DNA from: Lawsonibacter asaccharolyticus
GTDB taxonomy: Bacteria; Bacillota; Clostridia; Oscillospirales; Oscillospiraceae
Length of the DNA stretch: 64,000 bases
Direction: 5' to 3'
NCBI GenBank assembly: GCA_003112755.1
Contig: BFBT01000001.1
Coordinates: 1,612,001-1,676,000, forward strand
How positions within the stretch are numbered: the stretch's first letter is position 1; the number at the start of each line of letters is the position of its first letter. This document shows positions 60,074 to 64,000 of this stretch, piece by piece. Made by a program: the position numbers and the translations under genes. Below the pieces are notes generated by a model. The model was not told the DNA's origin and did no database searches. It was given only the letters and a program-made list of their open reading frames with translations.

Positions 60074-60120
60074 AGCGTTACCTCCAAAGATCGGGATGTT
60101 CTGCATACACAGTGATTATT

Positions 60121-60149
60121 ATTTTAACATATGGCCGGGGCTTTGTCAT
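60121..60149 (-). promoter_or_regulatory. Probable sigma-A promoter of the apbE operon
   Basis: On the minus strand ATGACA (60149-60144) and TAAAAT (60126-60121) are 17 bp apart. The remainder of the 60077-60422 gap shows no gene. Confidence 0.6.
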
Positions 60150-60359
60150 GAAAAATTGAAAAAGATATGGAGAGCCATAGATCGGAGGAGCAGGGGCCGC
60201 CTGGACGGAAATGCTGAGGGATGGACCTGAAATACCTTTTCCCTGGAGGGGAGGTGCCCCGCGCATGCGCAGGGGATGAGAGGGCGTCTTTTCTCTCCGG
60301 GGCAGGGGGCGGAGCGTGCCGGGAGGCTGGACTTTTCAAGGGGCGGGGCCCCTTTGTCG

Positions 60360-60388
60360 TTGCTTTTTTCCTCGATTTGGTGTAAACT
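60360..60388 (+). promoter_or_regulatory. sigma-A promoter of the zinc-ribbon/PNP operon
   Basis: TTGCTT (60360-60365) and TAAACT (60383-60388) are 17 bp apart, 34 bp before the first start codon. Confidence 0.7.
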
Positions 60389-60422
60389 AGGGTATCATTT
60401 TATTGTCAGGAGGAGAACATCT

Positions 60423-60815
60423 ATGGATGACAAGGTAAAAGAACTGCTGGACCGCATCAGAGACACCGCCTCCGCAGCCGCCGACAGCGCGGCGGACACC
60501 GCCCGGGTGGCCGGACGGAAGGCCGGCCAGATGGTAGACGTGGCCAAGCTGAACGTCCAGCTCTTTGACCTGAACGGAGAGTTCTCGGACATTCTGAAAA
60601 AGCTGGGACAGGTGATGTACGACACCCACAGGGGCCAGGGCGGAGAGAGTACCGACGTGGCCGGCCTTCTGGAGCGGGCGGACGAGGTCTCAGAAAAGAT
60701 CAGAGAGGTGAAGGCCCGCATCTCCGATCTGCGCCAGAGCCGGACCTGCCCTGCCTGCGGCGCCTCCTGCGGCAAAGAGGACAAATACTGCCGGGGCTGC
60801 GGCGCCCCTCTGTAA
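60423..60815 (+). CDS. Coiled-coil zinc-ribbon protein
   Basis: A 130-aa protein with an alanine-rich helical N-terminal half (residues 1-100, with heptad-like VKELLDRIRDTASAAADSAADTARVAG) and a C-terminal zinc ribbon CPACGASCG ... YCRGCG (about 107-128). I do not recognise a named family; similar small helical zinc-ribbon proteins are common in Clostridia. GGAGGAG precedes the ATG. It starts the operon with purine nucleoside phosphorylase and the deaminase gene. Confidence 0.85.
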   Translation: MDDKVKELLDRIRDTASAAADSAADTARVAGRKAGQMVDVAKLNVQLFDLNGEFSDILKKLGQVMYDTHRGQGGESTDVAGLLERADEVSEKIREVKARISDLRQSRTCPACGASCGKEDKYCRGCGAPL

Positions 60816-60825
60816 GGAGACGGAG

Positions 60826-61650
60826 ATGGACTTCACATTCCAACAGTATGAAGAGAGCGCCCAGGCCATCCGCGCCCGGCTGGGCGGCTTCGCGCCCAAA
60901 GTGGCTATGATCCTGGGCTCCGGCCTGGGTTACCTGGGGGACCAGGTAGAGGGGGCGGTGACGGTCCCCTACGGCGAGATCCCTTATTTCAAATCCTCCA
61001 CCGCCCCGGGGCACAAGGGCCGGCTGGTCTTCGGCACTCTGGAGGGCCAGCGGGTGGCGGTGATGCAGGGCCGCATGCACCACTATGAGGGCTACTCCTA
61101 TGAGGAGGTCTCCTACGCGGTCCGGGTGCTCCGGCTGCTGGGGTGCGACACCCTCATCGTCACCAACGCCGCCGGCTGCGTCCATACGGGCTGGCAGGCG
61201 GGGGACCTGATGCTCATTACTGACCACATCAAGCTGTTCTCCCAGTCACCCCTGCGGGGGGAGAACCTGCCGGAATTCGGAGTGCGTTTTCCAGACGCCT
61301 CCAAGCTCTATACGCCCCGCCTGCAGGAGCTGGCCCGGCAGACCGCTCAGGAGCAGGGCCTCACCCTGCGGGAGGGGGTCTACTTCTACTGCTACGGCCC
61401 GCAGTACGAGACCCCTGCGGAGGTGCGGGCCGCCCGCATCCTGGGGGGTGACGCAGTGGGCATGTCCACCGCGCCGGAGGTCGTCGTGGCCGGACACTGC
61501 GGCATGGAGGTGCTGGGGATCACCCTGCTGTCCAACATGGCCGCCGGCATCCTGGACCAGCCCCTCTCCGAGCGGGAGGTGCTGGACGCCGCCGAGGCGG
61601 CGAAGGAGAAGTTCTCGGGGCTGATCCGGGCCTGTCTGCGGCGGATGTGA
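60826..61650 (+). CDS. punA: Purine-nucleoside phosphorylase
   Basis: A 274-aa trimeric class I purine nucleoside phosphorylase, which cleaves (deoxy)inosine and guanosine with phosphate. Recognised motifs are MILGSGLG (phosphate loop, about 28-35), GRMHHYEGYS, VTNAAGCV, YGPQYETPAE and MSTAPEVVVAGHCGMEVLGIT. The size matches the PunA/Pnp family. It lies 10 bp after the zinc-ribbon gene. Together with the MTA/SAH deaminase downstream it suggests a purine salvage operon. Confidence 0.96.
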   Translation: MDFTFQQYEESAQAIRARLGGFAPKVAMILGSGLGYLGDQVEGAVTVPYGEIPYFKSSTAPGHKGRLVFGTLEGQRVAVMQGRMHHYEGYSYEEVSYAVRVLRLLGCDTLIVTNAAGCVHTGWQAGDLMLITDHIKLFSQSPLRGENLPEFGVRFPDASKLYTPRLQELARQTAQEQGLTLREGVYFYCYGPQYETPAEVRAARILGGDAVGMSTAPEVVVAGHCGMEVLGITLLSNMAAGILDQPLSEREVLDAAEAAKEKFSGLIRACLRRM

Positions 61651-61701
61651 GCCGCACCGGCGCGCCCCTGTTCCGCAGCTTGAGGAGAAGGGAGCGTCTC
61701 T

Positions 61702-61932
61702 ATGCTGACACTTTTTAACCGCGCGGAGCTGCTGGTCACCTGTGACATGATCCGGCTGGCCCGGGTCCGGGAAGCTCTGGCTGCCGCTGACATCGATTAT
61801 ATCTGCCGAGCCAAGGACCTGTCTGGCCGCGGGGGGCATACCTCCAGCTTTGGCGTGGGCCCCGGGGCCCGGGTGGAGTATAAGGTCTATGTGAAACGGA
61901 CGGACCTGGAGCGGGCCAAGACTGTTTTGTAA
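61702..61932 (+). CDS. Small conserved protein (DUF2007-like)
   Basis: A 76-aa soluble protein. The start LFNRAELLVTCDMIRLARVREALAAADIDY and the basic VEYKVYVKRTDLERAKTVL end are typical of small DUF2007-type signal-transducing or nucleotide-binding candidates. No catalytic motif is visible. It lies between PNP and the MTA/SAH deaminase on the same strand, with a GAGAAGGGAG ribosome site, and so is probably co-expressed. Function is unknown. Confidence 0.75.
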   Translation: MLTLFNRAELLVTCDMIRLARVREALAAADIDYICRAKDLSGRGGHTSSFGVGPGARVEYKVYVKRTDLERAKTVL

Positions 61933-61943
61933 GGAGCGAGAGG

Positions 61944-63248
61944 ATGCCCATTTTATTTTCTGACGTGACCGTTGTGCCCATGGACGGGGCGCCGCAGGTG
62001 CTGGAACACGCCTATGTGGCGGTAGAGGGGACGAAGATCGCCTCCGTGGGGACCGAGCCCCCCGAGGGGACCTTTGACCGGGTGGTGGACGGCGCCGGGA
62101 AGGTGCTCCTCCCCGGCTTTGTCAACGCCCACACCCACCTGCCCATGACCCTGATGCGGGGCTACGGCGGGGGATGCGACCTGCACACCTGGCTCAACCA
62201 GTATATCTTTCCTGCCGAGGCGCGCCTGGACAGCCGGGCGGTGGCGGCAGGGGCCGGGCTGGGCCTGGCGGAGATGATCGCCTCCGGCGTCACCTGTGTA
62301 GCTGATATGTATATGCACACCGGGACCATCGCGGAGCAGATCCTGGAGGCGGGCATCAGTGCCAACCTGTCCTGCGGCGGGGTGTACTTCGGCGCGCCAG
62401 AGGATTTCTCCCCCGAGACCTGCGGCGACTGCCGGAACCAGGCCGCCCTGACAGAGGAGTGGCATGGGGCGGGGGCGGGCCAGATCCTGGTGGACGCCTC
62501 GGTCCACGGGGAGTACACCTCCAATCCCCCTCTGTGGCGGTGGATGGCCGAGTATGCCGCAGAGCACCGACTGGGGATGCACGTCCACGTCTCTGAGACC
62601 CAGTCGGAGCACCAGGCCAGCCTGGAGCGGTGGGGCAAGACCCCCATCCAGGCCCTGGACGGGTGCGGGGTGTGGGACTGCGGCCGCTCACTGGCGGCCC
62701 ACTGCGTCTACACCACGGAGGAGGACTGGGCTCTCATGGCGGAGAAGGGGATCTCCTGTGTCCACAACCCCTGGTCCAACCTGAAGCTGGGCTCCGGGGT
62801 GGCCCCTATCCCGGCCATGATGCGGGCGGGAGTCAACGTGGCCCTGGGCACCGATGGCATGTCCTCCCACAACAGTGCCGATCTCTTCTCCGATATCAAG
62901 CTGGCCGCCGTCCTGCACAACGGGGTGGAGCGGGACCCCATGGCCGTGAGTGCCTGGGCCGCCCTGGAGATAGCCACCGTCAACGGCGCCCGGGCCCTGG
63001 GCAGGGATACCGGGGTCATCGCCCCGGGAAAGACGGCGGACCTGATCCTGGTGGACCTCTCCGCCCCCAATCTCATCCCCTGTCACGACCCGGTGGAGGA
63101 CCTGGTCTTTTCCGCCCACGGCTCTAATGTGGAGATGAATATGGCCCGGGGACAGGTCATATATGAGAAGGGGAGCTTTCTCACCCTGGACCTGGAGCGG
63201 GTCCGCTGGGAAGTGGAGCACTACGCCCTCCCGCTGATCTTCGGGTGA
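61944..63248 (+). CDS. mtaD: 5-methylthioadenosine/S-adenosylhomocysteine deaminase
   Basis: A 434-aa amidohydrolase-superfamily deaminase of adenosine-type nucleosides, making S-inosylhomocysteine or methylthioinosine. Zinc ligands are H63-x-H65 in NAHTHLPMTLMRGYGG, the HVHVSETQSE histidine, LAAHCVY, and the aspartate of GTDGMSSHNSAD. The closing family domain has PGKTADLILVDL. The product can be split by a purine phosphorylase, so its placement with PNP is metabolically coherent. AAGGAG precedes the ATG 12 bp after the small protein's stop. Confidence 0.92.
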   Translation: MPILFSDVTVVPMDGAPQVLEHAYVAVEGTKIASVGTEPPEGTFDRVVDGAGKVLLPGFVNAHTHLPMTLMRGYGGGCDLHTWLNQYIFPAEARLDSRAVAAGAGLGLAEMIASGVTCVADMYMHTGTIAEQILEAGISANLSCGGVYFGAPEDFSPETCGDCRNQAALTEEWHGAGAGQILVDASVHGEYTSNPPLWRWMAEYAAEHRLGMHVHVSETQSEHQASLERWGKTPIQALDGCGVWDCGRSLAAHCVYTTEEDWALMAEKGISCVHNPWSNLKLGSGVAPIPAMMRAGVNVALGTDGMSSHNSADLFSDIKLAAVLHNGVERDPMAVSAWAALEIATVNGARALGRDTGVIAPGKTADLILVDLSAPNLIPCHDPVEDLVFSAHGSNVEMNMARGQVIYEKGSFLTLDLERVRWEVEHYALPLIFG

Positions 63249-63281
63249 GGACCCAGTCTCACAAATTGAGGAGGATACACT

Positions 63282-64000
63282 ATGACCCGACAAGACCAAG
63301 CGCCCCGCCGAATGGCAGCGGCCAAACCGAATACATTTTTTGGAGGAGCCGCCATCCTGGCAATGGGGATCTTGGTGGTAAAGGTCATCGGCCTGTTCTA
63401 TAAGATCCCGCTGGTCAACATCATCGGCAGCGAGGGAAGCGCCGATTTCAACAACGCCTACAACATCTACTCAGTGCTGCTGACCATCTCCACCGCCGGC
63501 CTGCCGGTGGCGGTGTCCAAGATGGTGTCGGAGGCCAACGCCCTGGGGCGGCAGAACCAGGTGCACAAGGTGTTCCGCCTGTCCCTGGCAGCCTTCCTGA
63601 CCCTGGGTGTGGTATCCTTCCTGATCATGTATTTTGGCTCAGAGCAGCTGGCCGGCATGATGCACGACTCCCTTGCGGCGGCGGGCATCCGCGCGCTGGC
63701 GCCGGCGGTGATCTGCGTGGGCTGCCTGTCCGCCTTCCGGGGCTATGCCCAGGGCCACGGGAATATGACGCCCACCGCGGTCTCCCAGATTCTAGAAGCG
63801 CTGTGCAAGCTGGTCATCGGACTGGGGCTTGCCTACTGGCTGGTGCGGGCAGGCCAGCCCAGCCATGTGGCGGCGGCGGGGGCCATTACCGGCGTCACGG
63901 TGGGCACCATCCTGGCCCTGGCCTATATGATCTTCAACTTTGTCTCCACCCGCATGCGGGAGGAGAAGGACACTCAGGACGCTCCGGACTCCGCCCGGCG
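63282..64000 (+). CDS. SpoVB/MurJ-like flippase (polysaccharide biosynthesis family), cut by window end
   Basis: The first 239 codons of a multi-pass membrane protein of the MVF/MOP exporter superfamily. The opening FFGGAAILAMGILVVKVIGLFYKIPLVNIIGSEGSADFNNAYNIY is the conserved first-helix region of stage V sporulation protein B-like and MurJ-like lipid-II flippases, with further helices to residue 230. The reading frame is still open at the window edge, so the gene is partial, not broken. GGAGG precedes the ATG. The function is probably lipid-linked precursor transport, possibly in spore cortex synthesis. Confidence 0.88.
   Translation, partial: MTRQDQAPRRMAAAKPNTFFGGAAILAMGILVVKVIGLFYKIPLVNIIGSEGSADFNNAYNIYSVLLTISTAGLPVAVSKMVSEANALGRQNQVHKVFRLSLAAFLTLGVVSFLIMYFGSEQLAGMMHDSLAAAGIRALAPAVICVGCLSAFRGYAQGHGNMTPTAVSQILEALCKLVIGLGLAYWLVRAGQPSHVAAAGAITGVTVGTILALAYMIFNFVSTRMREEKDTQDAPDSAR

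Overview
This 64 kb window looks like chromosomal DNA from a G+C-rich, strictly anaerobic, probably spore-forming member of the Clostridia, most likely an Oscillospiraceae-type gut bacterium (Flavonifractor/Lawsonibacter/Intestinimonas-like). The evidence is as follows. There is an oxygen-sensitive class III ribonucleotide reductase with its radical-SAM activase. Firmicute-type genes and sites are present: RNase Y, a DnaD-like/DnaC-like replication pair, ZapA, a CIRCE element, a Gram-positive LexA box, NrdR boxes, and a SpoVB/MurJ-like flippase. Sigma-A promoters and Shine-Dalgarno sites are easy to read. The species is an inference. I see no rRNA or tRNA gene, insertion sequence, prophage or CRISPR array.

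Layout. 0.2-4.6 kb: a four-gene catabolic operon (amidohydrolase, RidA, GntP-type permease, aminotransferase). 4.6-9.0 kb: trxB, nrdD and nrdG on the minus strand, with tandem NrdR boxes over the nrdD promoter; this NrdD carries its own C-terminal glutaredoxin-like domain. 9.0-16.2 kb: a MATE exporter behind a possible leader-peptide attenuator, membrane proteins, a CNNM/CorC protein, a LytTR-DUF3021 pair, a DUF3793-flavodoxin operon behind two matching palindromes, and an EcsC protein. 16.3-20.4 kb: htpG under CIRCE, then a flavoprotein and an iron alcohol dehydrogenase behind a MerR-type 19-bp-spacer promoter. 20.4-22.5 kb: a two-gene radical-SAM DNA-repair operon under two LexA boxes. 22.6-26.5 kb: a membrane-anchored unknown protein divergent from a small XRE regulator, a LysO-type exporter, a structured gene-free stretch and a CoA-acylating aldehyde dehydrogenase.

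26.7-39.4 kb is a long minus-strand run centred on growth and division: zapA, a U32 peptidase/hydroxylase, a LuxE-LuxC pair, dut, a DUF2262 protein, maf, mreC, mreD, a class B PBP, lepA and a small membrane protein. 39.6-45.4 kb has the DnaD/DnaC-like pair, a zinc-ribbon membrane protein, dCMP deaminase, rny and a TraX-like protein. 45.5-49.2 kb has a LysR regulator divergent from a YczE-like membrane protein and an old-yellow-enzyme/FAD reductase. 49.4-54.8 kb has a YmdB-type phosphodiesterase, a YhaO/YhaN (SbcD/SbcC-like) pair and two tandem signal peptidases I. 54.9-60.1 kb has mnmE, a gene-free stretch with DnaA-box-like repeats, a COG2509-type FAD protein and an apbE-NusG_II-Gx_transporter operon resembling part of the flavin-based extracellular electron transfer locus. 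60.4-64 kb has a zinc-ribbon protein, purine nucleoside phosphorylase, a small DUF2007-like protein, an MTA/SAH deaminase and the start of a flippase gene cut by the window end.

Most genes are housekeeping. The best leads for undescribed biology are the putative attenuator upstream of the MATE gene (10.47-10.72 kb), the SOS-controlled radical-SAM repair pair (20.4-22.5 kb), the NrdD-glutaredoxin fusion with trxB, the partial electron-transfer operon (58.2-60.1 kb), and the LuxCE pair embedded in the cell-wall operon. None of these functions is proven from sequence alone.
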